Positions 53,123-61,288 of a stretch of 64,000 bases of DNA are shown piece after piece. Source of the stretch: Propioniciclava flava (lineage in GTDB: Bacteria; Actinomycetota; Actinomycetes; Propionibacteriales; Propionibacteriaceae); the NCBI RefSeq assembly GCF_004126535.1, contig NZ_PPCV01000010.1, positions 41,248-105,247 of the forward strand, in the 5' to 3' direction. Position numbers and translations under genes: made by a program. Under the pieces are notes generated by a model that was not told the DNA's origin, did no database searches, and saw only the letters and a program-made list of their open reading frames with translations. Each line of letters starts with the position of its first letter. The stretch's first letter is position 1.

Positions 53123-54145
53123 ATGAAGCAATTCGTGATCAAGGGTGCCGAGGACGCGACCGTCGAAGACGTCGCGACCCCGGAGCCGGCGGCAGGCCAG
53201 GTGCGCCTCCGCGTCCGGTATGTGGGGATCTGCGGTTCGGACCTGCACTACTACTTCCATGGGGCCAACGGCGCTTTCGTGGTGCGGGAGCCTCTGGCGC
53301 CGGGCCACGAACTGTCCGCCGTGGTCGATCTGGACCCCAGCGGCGAACTGGCGCCCGGCACTCCGGTGACGGTGCATCCGGCGACGTTCGGGCCCGACAT
53401 CCCCGGCATGGAGGATCAGCGGCACCTGAGGCCTGGCGGGTCCTACTTGGGCAGTGCGTCCACGTGGCCGCACACCCAGGGCGCGCTCGCCGAGACGCTC
53501 GTGGTGGGCAAGGACATGATCCGCGTCCTGCCCGAGGGCCTCGACCTCAAGCGGGCAGCCCTGGCCGAGCCGTTGGCCGTTGCGCTCCACGCCTGCACGA
53601 TGGCCGGAGACCTCACCGGGAAGAAGGTGGTCGTCTCCGGTGCTGGACCGATCGGGCTGCTGGTGGCGTTCGCCGCCCGGGCCCGCGGTGCGGCGCAGGT
53701 CGCCGTCTCCGACGTGCTGACCGGCCCGCTGGAGCGTGCGGGGCAACTCGGCTTCACCGAGGTGTACCGGGCGGGCGAGACGCCGATTCCGGCGGGCGCG
53801 TTCGACGTGGCCTTCGAGTGCAGTTCGGCCGCCCCTTCGGTGGCTGCCTGCCTGGCGGCGCTGCGTCCTCGCGGCACCCTCACCCAGGTCGGCATCCTGC
53901 CGGCCAAGCCCATCTCCCTCGACCTCAGTTCGCTGGTGTCGAAGGAGGTCTCGTGGGTGGGCTGCTTCCGCTTCGACAACGAGATCGACGAGGCGGTGAC
54001 GCTGCTCGCCGAGCATCCCGAAGCGGACGCCGTGATCACCCACGTGGTCCCCGCCGATGACGCGATCCGCGCCTTCGAGGTGGCGAAGGACTCGCAGAAC
54101 TCGGGCAAGGTGCTCGTCGAGGTGTGGGGAGCGCAGGAGGCGTGA
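53123..54145 (+). CDS. L-idonate 5-dehydrogenase-like MDR protein lacking the structural zinc cysteines
   Basis: A 340-residue medium-chain dehydrogenase. The catalytic zinc region is intact (GICGSDLHYYFHGANGAF and LAPGHELSA), and the cofactor motif VVVSGAGPIGLLVAFAARAR lies near residue 172. SYLGSASTWPHTQGALAE matches the GSA...PHxQG block of L-idonate 5-dehydrogenases. However, the segment that normally bears four structural-zinc Cys reads TVHPATFGPDIPGMEDQRHL, with no Cys. It should oxidise a sugar acid at C5 or reduce the matching keto acid. ATG at 53123 follows AAAGGAG at 53111. The stop overlaps the next start by 4 bases. Confidence 0.85.
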   Translation: MKQFVIKGAEDATVEDVATPEPAAGQVRLRVRYVGICGSDLHYYFHGANGAFVVREPLAPGHELSAVVDLDPSGELAPGTPVTVHPATFGPDIPGMEDQRHLRPGGSYLGSASTWPHTQGALAETLVVGKDMIRVLPEGLDLKRAALAEPLAVALHACTMAGDLTGKKVVVSGAGPIGLLVAFAARARGAAQVAVSDVLTGPLERAGQLGFTEVYRAGETPIPAGAFDVAFECSSAAPSVAACLAALRPRGTLTQVGILPAKPISLDLSSLVSKEVSWVGCFRFDNEIDEAVTLLAEHPEADAVITHVVPADDAIRAFEVAKDSQNSGKVLVEVWGAQEA

Positions 54146-55026
54146 CCACGCAACCACGCGTTGGCCTGCTCGGCCCGGGCCTGATGGGGGCGCCGATGGC
54201 GTCCCACATCGCCCGGGCCGGGCATCCCACCACGGTGTGGGCGCGCCGCCGTGAGGCTGCCGACGCCCTCGCCGGGGAGGGCATCACCGTCGCTAGTACG
54301 CCCGCCGAACTGGCGGCAGCCAGCGACGTCATCATCGCGATGCTCCCGGATCTGCCGCAGTTGGAGGCGCTCACGGGTGGCCCCGACGGCTTGTGGGCCG
54401 GGCTGGGCGGTCCCGTCGTCCTCGTGGTCTCCTCGACGGTCTCCCCCGCCGGGGTCCGCGATTTCGCGGCGCAGGCCGCACACGACACCCACGGTCAGGT
54501 GCACGTCATCGACGCGCCGGTCAGTGGCGGCGAGGCGAAAGCTCTCGACGGCACGCTCTCGATCATGGTGGGTGGGCCGGACGCCGACGTGGCGGCCGCC
54601 TGGGGGGTCCTGAGCGCCTGTGGCTCCCCCACCCATCTGGGACCCCTGGGTGCCGGTGCGGTCACCAAGGCCTGCAATCAGCTCATCGTGGGTGCGGAGG
54701 TTGCGGCGTTGGCCGAGGCGTCCCTGCTGGCGCGCGACGCCGGTATCGACCTGGCCACCCTCTTCGACGTCCTGAATCGCGGGTTGGCGTCCTCGCTGGT
54801 CTTGGAGCAAAAGCGCGACAAGTTGACCACCGGGGATTTCACGGTGTCCGGCCCGGCCAAGTTCATGGCCAAGGACCTGCGGTTTGCCCTGGAGGCAGCC
54901 GCGGCCTCGCAGACGCCGTTGCCGTTGGCCACGTTCTTGCGCGGCCAGTACGAGGGTCTCAACGCTGCGGGCCTGGGCGATCTCGACATCGCCGTCATGC
55001 AGCGCTACATCGACGAACAATCGTGA
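54142..55026 (+). CDS. Beta-hydroxyacid dehydrogenase (GarR / 3-hydroxyisobutyrate dehydrogenase family)
   Basis: A 294-residue NAD(P)-dependent reductase. The N-terminal Rossmann motif is VGLLGPGLMGAPMASHIARA; the substrate motif is VIDAPVSGGEAKALDGTLSI near residue 120; the catalytic Lys lies in GAGAVTKACNQLIVGAEVAA near residue 172; and KFMAKDLRFALEAA follows. GarR-type members reduce tartronate semialdehyde in sugar-acid breakdown, and a similar role on a pathway intermediate is likely here. GTG at 54142 has CAGGAGG just upstream and overlaps the preceding stop by 4 bases. kduI follows after 17 bases. Confidence 0.88.
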   Translation: MTTQPRVGLLGPGLMGAPMASHIARAGHPTTVWARRREAADALAGEGITVASTPAELAAASDVIIAMLPDLPQLEALTGGPDGLWAGLGGPVVLVVSSTVSPAGVRDFAAQAAHDTHGQVHVIDAPVSGGEAKALDGTLSIMVGGPDADVAAAWGVLSACGSPTHLGPLGAGAVTKACNQLIVGAEVAALAEASLLARDAGIDLATLFDVLNRGLASSLVLEQKRDKLTTGDFTVSGPAKFMAKDLRFALEAAAASQTPLPLATFLRGQYEGLNAAGLGDLDIAVMQRYIDEQS

Positions 55027-55043
55027 CAGGAAGGACGACGACA

Positions 55044-55859
55044 ATGCAGAACCGTTACGCGTGCGCTCCGGAGCATGTCAAGACGATGGATACCACCGAA
55101 CTCCGGGAGCGGTTCCTGATTGAGGATCTGTTCCAGCCAGGCGAGGTGTCCTTGGTCTACAGCCATCAGGATCGGATCATCGTGGGCGGCGCTGTGCCGA
55201 CCGATGGCCCCTTGACGCTTCCGGTCCCCGCAGAGCTCCGGGCGACGAACTTCTGCGACCGGCGCGAGTTGGGGATCGTGAACGTGGGCGCGGACGCCGA
55301 TGTGACCGTCGATGGGACGACGTACACGATCCAGAACAAGGGCTGCCTGTACGTGGGCCGCGGCGCGGGGGCGATCACCTTCGCGGCCCCGGGGCGCTTC
55401 TACCTGTTCTCCGCCCCGGCTCACACGTCGTATCCGACGGTGCTCGTCCAGCCGGGCGAGGGCGACCAGCGTCACTTGGGCGAGGCAGCCACCTCCAACG
55501 TCCGCACGCTGAACCGCTACATCCACCCCGACGGCATCCGGTCGGCGCAGATTTCGATGGGTGTGACGCAACTGGCTGAGGGCAGCATGTGGAACACCAT
55601 GCCCGCGCACACCCACGATCGCCGGATGGAGGCTTACCTCTACTTCGACGTGGCCGATGACGCGCGCGTGGTGCACCTGATGGGGCAGCCGGAGGAGACG
55701 CGTCACCTGATCGTGGGCAACGAGCAGGCTGTCATCTCGCCGAGTTGGTCGATTCATTCTGGCGTCGGGACGCGCGCCTACACGTTCGTGTGGGCCATGG
55801 CCGGGGAGAACCAGGACTTCGACGACATGGATCACCGCACGATCACCCAGTTGCGCTGA
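55044..55859 (+). CDS. kduI: 5-keto-4-deoxyuronate isomerase (KduI)
   Basis: A 271-residue cupin isomerase. The start MQNRYACAPEHVKTMDTTEL and LRERFLIEDLFQPGEVSLVY are diagnostic. The zinc ligands are visible in MPAHTHDRRMEAYLYFDV (two His and a Glu) and a late His in SPSWSIHSGVGTRAYTFVWA. KduI converts 5-keto-4-deoxyuronate (from pectin or glycosaminoglycan disaccharides) to 3-deoxy-D-glycero-2,5-hexodiulosonate, and in E. coli has been linked to hexuronate isomerisation. No kduD, kdgK or eda is present nearby, so the flanking dehydrogenases may replace KduD. A strong hairpin follows. Confidence 0.95.
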   Translation: MQNRYACAPEHVKTMDTTELRERFLIEDLFQPGEVSLVYSHQDRIIVGGAVPTDGPLTLPVPAELRATNFCDRRELGIVNVGADADVTVDGTTYTIQNKGCLYVGRGAGAITFAAPGRFYLFSAPAHTSYPTVLVQPGEGDQRHLGEAATSNVRTLNRYIHPDGIRSAQISMGVTQLAEGSMWNTMPAHTHDRRMEAYLYFDVADDARVVHLMGQPEETRHLIVGNEQAVISPSWSIHSGVGTRAYTFVWAMAGENQDFDDMDHRTITQLR

Positions 55860-55874
55860 GCTCACACGAGGTTC

Positions 55875-55931
55875 CCGACAACGCCCGTGGGGGCCGCCTT
55901 CCTTGAGGGCGTCCACCACGGGCGTTGTCGG
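55875..55931. terminator. Terminator after kduI
   Basis: CCGACAACGCCCGTGG at 55875-55890 pairs perfectly with CCACGGGCGTTGTCGG at 55916-55931 around a 25-base loop that can itself fold partly. It lies between convergent kduI and the Clp-N gene. Confidence 0.7.
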
Positions 55932-55953
55932 TGCGTCGGGAGCGCGTAGACCC

Positions 55954-56904
55954 TCAGGCGTCGTGTTCGGCGATGAACGCCGCCAGGGTGTACCGCTGCT
56001 GCATGAGGCCCATCCCTCCGGCCGCGTGCCGTGTGAAGGGCTCGATGAGCCGCCCCAGGACACCGAAGGTGCGGTAGCCGAGCGTGTGGGTGAGGTCCGT
56101 GCCTCCGGGGGCTTCGTGGGCGATGAACCGGTGGTAGGTGAGGTTTTGTCCGCTCCAGGCCGTGTCCAGCATCTCCCACACCCAGGTGAGGTCCTCGCCT
56201 GCTTCCTCGGCGCGAAGGTGGGCGTGCAGCCTCAGCGAGCGGCGCCCGCCCAGACCGGTGACGACGGCCCCTTCCGGTGCGGTGGGGTCCTGGCCGTCGT
56301 CGCTCGCGGGGCCCAGCAGGGCGAGAGCCGCGGGGTCGCGCAGGGCAGCGATCACTCGCTGCGGGGGTTCGGCGATGAAGTGCGTCACGCTGCGCGCAAA
56401 GGCAGGTTCGGGGAGGAGGCCGGGCGTCACGGCGGCCCGCACCGTGCTGTAGGGCTCATCGGAGCCTTCTTTGAGCGGCGCGGCGAGATCTTGCGGGAGG
56501 ACCCCATCGGCATGGACGAGCCGCCGGATGATCCCCGAGGGCTCCTGCAGCAGGAGCACCAACAGCGCAAACGTGTCGGGCGACTTCCCGGAGGCGGCTA
56601 CCAGGGCGCGGGCGCGCTCACGCAGGTCGGTGGGCCACGCTTCATCGCTCTGCGCGCGCGGTGGGGGGATCGTGCCCTCCCTGTGGACGAGGCCGAGCAC
56701 ACCCAGGTCGGTGGCGAGCATTTCCTGGGTGCGGGCCCTGGCCGTGGTGAGGGTCACCCCGTGAGCCCCGAGCAGGCGTGCGGCTGCCCCGCCGATGCCG
56801 AGAAGCCCGAGGTACAGGTGGTCAACGTCGATGGCTGCGGCCCCGACGCGGCCCGCCTCGTGGGCGGAGGCATTCAGCCAGGCTTGGGTCACGGTCAGCT
56901 TCAT
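55954..56904 (-). CDS. Clp-N domain protein fused to a SRPBCC-like domain
   Basis: A 316-residue protein. Residues 1-150 form two Clp N-terminal repeats (AWLNASAHEAGRVGAAAIDV, HLYLGLLGIGGAAARLLGAH, later FALLVLLLQEPSGIIRRLVH), the substrate-recruiting fold of ClpA/ClpC, but no AAA ATPase domain is present. Residues 160-316 resemble a START/SRPBCC domain: VTHFIAEPPQRVIAALRDPA at its start and LIEPFTRHAAGGMGLMQQRY at its end. It may be an adaptor or a small-molecule sensor (inference). It overlaps the upstream HTH gene by 4 bases, so the two form a co-translated pair, as seen in other actinobacteria. Confidence 0.8.
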   Translation of the reverse strand: MKLTVTQAWLNASAHEAGRVGAAAIDVDHLYLGLLGIGGAAARLLGAHGVTLTTARARTQEMLATDLGVLGLVHREGTIPPPRAQSDEAWPTDLRERARALVAASGKSPDTFALLVLLLQEPSGIIRRLVHADGVLPQDLAAPLKEGSDEPYSTVRAAVTPGLLPEPAFARSVTHFIAEPPQRVIAALRDPAALALLGPASDDGQDPTAPEGAVVTGLGGRRSLRLHAHLRAEEAGEDLTWVWEMLDTAWSGQNLTYHRFIAHEAPGGTDLTHTLGYRTFGVLGRLIEPFTRHAAGGMGLMQQRYTLAAFIAEHDA

Positions 56905-57143
56905 CGGATACTCCTGGGGGAAAGGGATGCGGGGAGTCGCTTGGCGTACTTCTTGTGGACGGCCTGGCGGGTTACCCCGAGCGCGGCCGCGATCTCGGCC
57001 CAGGTTCGCCCCGCGCGGATGGCCTCTTCGACGTGCCGGTATTCGAGCATGTCGGCGAGGGATCGCAGCGAGGCGACGGCTCTCAGCGCGGTCAGCGGGT
57101 CCGTCGCATCGGCGGCGAGGTTCGCCAGGTCTCCTGGTTCCAT
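56901..57143 (-). CDS. Small helix-turn-helix protein
   Basis: An 80-residue protein whose C-terminal half is a helix-turn-helix: IRAGRTWAEIAAALGVTRQA then VHKKYAKRL. The N-terminal half (LTALRAVASLRSLADMLEYR) is helical and may dimerise. This AEIAAALGVTRQAVHKK type is typically paired with Clp-N domain genes. No ribosome binding site precedes ATG at 57143, and a promoter lies very close, suggesting leaderless expression. Nested inverted repeats of GGTTGACA overlap the promoter, so autoregulation is likely. Confidence 0.82.
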   Translation of the reverse strand: MEPGDLANLAADATDPLTALRAVASLRSLADMLEYRHVEEAIRAGRTWAEIAAALGVTRQAVHKKYAKRLPASLSPRSIR

Positions 57144-57148
57144 ATGAG

Positions 57149-57194
57149 CAACCTAGGTTGACACACCCTCACCTGTCAACCGTCGTTGACAGGT
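57149..57194 (-). promoter_or_regulatory. Nested GGTTGACA inverted repeats at the HTH gene promoter
   Basis: CAACCTAGGTTG at 57149-57160 is a perfect palindrome. GGTTGACA at 57156-57163 is inverted as TGTCAACC at 57174-57181. ACCTGTCAAC at 57171-57180 is inverted as GTTGACAGGT at 57185-57194. On the minus strand one TTGACA (57179-57174) can serve as a -35 element with a 17-base spacer. Confidence 0.65.
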
Positions 57195-57217
57195 TGCGGA
57201 TACCCGTGACAGGACAG

Positions 57218-57258
57218 CGCCAGGGCGACGCCCGCACACAGCGGACGTCGCCCTGGCG
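57218..57258 (-). terminator. Terminator hairpin after fba
   Basis: CGCCAGGGCGACG at 57218-57230 pairs perfectly with CGTCGCCCTGGCG at 57246-57258 (13 pairs, 15-base loop), 37 bases downstream of the fba stop. Confidence 0.7.
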
Positions 57259-57294
57259 ACAATCAGTTCGGGTCTCGGCCCGAAACCGGAGGGA

Positions 57295-58314
<1,020 letters not shown>

Positions 58315-58419
58315 TCTTTACTCCTCACAGAAGACTTCGTGTGCGCCTTCTATTGTGTCTCATCCGGTGATCCGGCGCAGCAGCCAGCCCCGGGTAGCCG
58401 ACCCGCGAGACAGCCAGGC

Positions 58420-58977
58420 TCAGGGAGCAACCAGTTGAAGCTGCTGCTCGACGGAGATGTTCCGGTCGATCGGCGCCAGATCGAGACCCAACCGGTTGCC
58501 TGACAAGGCCCGGACGGCGTTGTCGACCGCCGCAGGGGTCTGGTCGAGCCATTGCAGGGGAAGCGTCCGCCACGTCCCAGCCTTCGAGACGACCACGAGC
58601 GTCGCGCTCCGGCCCCGCCGGGGCGGCTTGACGAGAAAGGCCCGGATCGCCGACCACGGCACCGGCCCATCGAGGAAAATCCCGTCGCGGCCCACCCCCA
58701 ACGCCAGGCCCTCGTGCAGCGCATTGACCGTGCGGCGGGCCAGCACCAACCCGACGATGCTCCCCACCAGGAAGGCCACCGTGATGCCCAGGCTGATCCC
58801 CACGACCCACCAGAAGCCCGGCCACAGGTTCGCCTGATTGAGCCACCAGATGACGGCCCACACGAGCACGGAGATCACCAAGGAAACGACGCGCCACACG
58901 ACGCGACGGCGCTGAAGACGCCATCTCGCCACGGCGGGGGCCGGGTCGACCAGCACCGGATAGCTGAGCACGTCCAT
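58420..58977 (-). CDS. Two-helix membrane protein with a PH/YcxB-like C-terminal domain
   Basis: A 185-residue protein with two hydrophobic segments (VVSLVISVLVWAVIWWL and VVGISLGITVAFLVGSIVGL) between residues 30 and 85. A cytosolic domain follows: GLALGVGRDGIFLDGPVPWS, AIRAFLVKPPRRGRSATLVV and TWRTLPLQWLDQ. This strand pattern resembles the YcxB or bacterial PH domains. Function is unknown. ATG at 58977 is the first Met before the conserved part. It lies between trmH and fba on the same strand. Confidence 0.65.
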   Translation of the reverse strand: MDVLSYPVLVDPAPAVARWRLQRRRVVWRVVSLVISVLVWAVIWWLNQANLWPGFWWVVGISLGITVAFLVGSIVGLVLARRTVNALHEGLALGVGRDGIFLDGPVPWSAIRAFLVKPPRRGRSATLVVVSKAGTWRTLPLQWLDQTPAAVDNAVRALSGNRLGLDLAPIDRNISVEQQLQLVAP

Positions 58978-59000
58978 GGCGGCGAGCTTACCGGGCGGGT

Positions 59001-59651
59001 TCAGCCGCGATGCTGGAGCGACCACTGGTACATCGCGATCGCTGCGGCGGCACCCGCATTGAGCGAGCGCGTCGACCCGTACTGGGTGATCGCGACCAGC
59101 CCCGAGCAGAGAGCCAGCACCTCGTCGGTCAGACCGGGACCCTCCGATCCGAACACCAGGCAGCAGTCCCGGGGAAGCACCGCCGTCTCCAAGGGCACCG
59201 AGCCCGGCAGGTTGTCCACGCCGATCGCCGTGACCTGATGGTCCTGCAGCCACGCCGCGAAATCCTCGGCGCTCGGGTGGTGGAACACGTGCAGGTAGCG
59301 GTCGGTCACCATGGCCCCGCGCCGGTTCCAACGCCGACGTCCGAGAATGTGCACTCCGGCCACGTTGAAGGCATTCGCGGTGCGGACCACCGAACCGATG
59401 TTGAAGTCGTGCTCCCAGTTCTGGATGGCGATGTGCAGGCCCGCACGGTGGGCGTCCAGGTCGGCGACGATCGCCTCCACCGACCAGTAGCGGTAGCGAT
59501 CCAGCACATTGCGACGATCCCCGTCCGCCAAGAGCGCAGGATCTAGGCGAGGATCGTCCGGCCACGGGAGCGGATGCGGCCCCACGCCAACGGTCGGGGC
59601 GGTGGGATCGTTCCATGCGCCCAGGTCCTGGGCAGACTCCTGCTCGTTCAT
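59001..59651 (-). CDS. SpoU/TrmH-family RNA 2'-O-ribose methyltransferase
   Basis: A 216-residue SPOUT methyltransferase acting on tRNA or rRNA. After an N-terminal extension, IQNWEHDFNIGSVVRTANAF is motif 1, LVFGSEGPGLTDEVLALC motif 2 and ITQYGSTRSLNAGAAAAIAM motif 3, which form the trefoil knot that binds S-adenosylmethionine. The target nucleotide cannot be told. ATG at 59651 is chosen because the conserved part begins shortly after; the frame stays open further upstream. It is divergent from the DUF368 gene. Confidence 0.9.
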   Translation of the reverse strand: MNEQESAQDLGAWNDPTAPTVGVGPHPLPWPDDPRLDPALLADGDRRNVLDRYRYWSVEAIVADLDAHRAGLHIAIQNWEHDFNIGSVVRTANAFNVAGVHILGRRRWNRRGAMVTDRYLHVFHHPSAEDFAAWLQDHQVTAIGVDNLPGSVPLETAVLPRDCCLVFGSEGPGLTDEVLALCSGLVAITQYGSTRSLNAGAAAAIAMYQWSLQHRG

Positions 59652-59766
59652 CGGCTCACACCCTAGTCGGCGGACGCCTGCCAGCGCGGCGGACCACCGC
59701 CGGGGCTCCGCCTTTCCCCTCCCGGTAGGCTCGGGCGGACCCTTGTCGCTCCACAGAGAGATTCGC

Positions 59767-60699
59767 ATGTCGCACACCGAGTCCCCCGACACGACCCCGA
59801 CGCCCCACCTGGACGCCCCCGAGTCGATCGGCGCCTGGCTGGTGCGGCTCCTGAAGGGCATCGCCATCGGTATCGGCTTCATCCTCCCGGGGCTCTCGGG
59901 TGGCGTCTTGGCCGTCATCTTCAAGATCTACGACCCGATGATCAAGTTCTTGGCCAATGTGCGTCAGCGCTTCTGGTCGAATGTGCGCTACTTAATCCCC
60001 GTGGGCATCGGCGGCGTGATCGGCGTCGTGCTGTTCTCGATCGTGGTGGCTGCGGCGTTCGGTCGCTACGAGGCCGCCTTCGTCACCTTGTTCATCGGAT
60101 TCGTGATCGGGACCTTCCCCTCGCTGTGGCGCCAGGCAGGCAAGCAGGGCCGGACCGTCCGCGACTACGCCATCTTGGGCATTGCCGCGGTGGCCATCTT
60201 CGCGATCATGCTGGTGGGCGGCCAGTCCGATCTCACCGTCCAGCCCAACATCGGCGTATGGCTGGCCTCGGGCGCGCTCATCGGCCTGGGGGTCATCGTG
60301 CCGGGCATGAGCCCCTCGAACTTCCTCATCTACTTCGGCCTCTACGACAAGATGGCCGCCGGGATCAAGGATCTGGATCCCGGGGTGTTCATCCCGTTGT
60401 TCCTGGGGCTGGTGCTGTGCGTCATCCTGTTCGCCAAGGCAGCCAACTGGGCCTTCAGTCACCACTATGCGGCGATGTACCACTTCATCTTGGGGATGGT
60501 GGTCGGCTCCTCGGTCGCGATCTTCCCCACGGTGGTGTTCGCGCCGGGCGCGATGGAGAAGGCGGAGCAGTCGCTGCCGATCTTCCTGCTGAGTTGCGCG
60601 GTCATGCTGGTGCTCGGCGTCGTCGCCTCCTGGCTGTTCAGCAAGCTGGAGGATCGTTACTCCGACGAGCGCGAGGCCATCGAGGCCACGGGCGACTAG
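59767..60699 (+). CDS. DUF368 membrane protein (PopT-type undecaprenyl phosphate translocase)
   Basis: A 310-residue protein with about nine membrane segments. LLKGIAIGIGFILPGLSGGV near residue 28 and ALIGLGVIVPGMSPSNFLIY near residue 178 are the paired PGxSG/S re-entrant motifs of the DUF368 family. Family members (PopT) have been reported to recycle undecaprenyl phosphate across the membrane for cell-wall synthesis; the assignment here rests on family membership. The C-terminal tail is charged. GAGAG upstream of ATG serves as a modest ribosome binding site. Confidence 0.9.
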   Translation: MSHTESPDTTPTPHLDAPESIGAWLVRLLKGIAIGIGFILPGLSGGVLAVIFKIYDPMIKFLANVRQRFWSNVRYLIPVGIGGVIGVVLFSIVVAAAFGRYEAAFVTLFIGFVIGTFPSLWRQAGKQGRTVRDYAILGIAAVAIFAIMLVGGQSDLTVQPNIGVWLASGALIGLGVIVPGMSPSNFLIYFGLYDKMAAGIKDLDPGVFIPLFLGLVLCVILFAKAANWAFSHHYAAMYHFILGMVVGSSVAIFPTVVFAPGAMEKAEQSLPIFLLSCAVMLVLGVVASWLFSKLEDRYSDEREAIEATGD

Positions 60700-60744
60700 G
60701 CGCGAGGCGCCTCGCGGCGCCCCCCCTGGTCAGCGGCGACTAGC

Positions 60745-61266
60745 ATGCGGCCCATGGACCCCGTCGAGCGATCGCCACAGGAGCACGGGCGTGCCGCCTT
60801 GATCGCGGCGATCGTCGGCGAACTCCAGGGCCTCTCCCTTTCCTCGGATCGGATCGGGGCCGCTTTTGCGGCGCGTCACGACCTTCACCAGACCGACTTT
60901 CGCGCGCTCACGGCGATCACCCGAGCCGAGCGCTTGGGCGACCCGCTGACCGGACGACGGCTGGCCGACGCCTTGCAACTGTCACAGGCGGCGGTGAGCT
61001 ACCTGGTGGACCGCCTCGCCGCGTCCGGCCACGTGTGGCGCGAGCCCGACCCACGGGATCGGCGCCAAACCCTCTTGCGGATCGGCGCACGAGGGCGCGA
61101 GGTGGCCGGTTCTTTCTTCGGCCCGCTCGCAGTCACCCACGAGGCTGCGCTGGCCCCCTACAGCGCCGCCGACCTTGAGTTGTGCCTGCGTTTCCTCGCC
61201 GATGTCAACGGCGCGCTGACCGCGTTCGGCGAGGGTCCCTCCCCCGGAGATACTTCAGTCATTTAA
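60745..61266 (+). CDS. MarR-family regulator
   Basis: A 173-residue winged-helix regulator. LHQTDFRALTAITRAERLGD leads into LTGRRLADALQLSQAAVSYL (recognition helix) and the wing DPRDRRQTLLRIGARGREVA, a clear MarR pattern. It probably dimerises through its terminal helices and controls the MFS gene that starts 22 bases downstream on the same strand, perhaps sensing the exported compound. ATG at 60745 or 60754 is the start; no ribosome binding site is obvious. Confidence 0.9.
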   Translation: MRPMDPVERSPQEHGRAALIAAIVGELQGLSLSSDRIGAAFAARHDLHQTDFRALTAITRAERLGDPLTGRRLADALQLSQAAVSYLVDRLAASGHVWREPDPRDRRQTLLRIGARGREVAGSFFGPLAVTHEAALAPYSAADLELCLRFLADVNGALTAFGEGPSPGDTSVI

Positions 61267-61288
61267 GGGCTTGGTCTATCCTGGCGGG

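Noticed and set aside
53443..55044. 533-codon minus-strand open frame opposite the dehydrogenase genes
   Set aside because: It mirrors two clearly real plus-strand genes and has no motif or ribosome binding site.
60701..60716. Regulatory palindrome CGCGAGGCGCCTCGCG before the MarR gene
   Set aside because: It directly follows the DUF368 stop and consists only of GC-rich self-complementary sequence; it could as well be a terminator fragment, and nothing else supports an operator.
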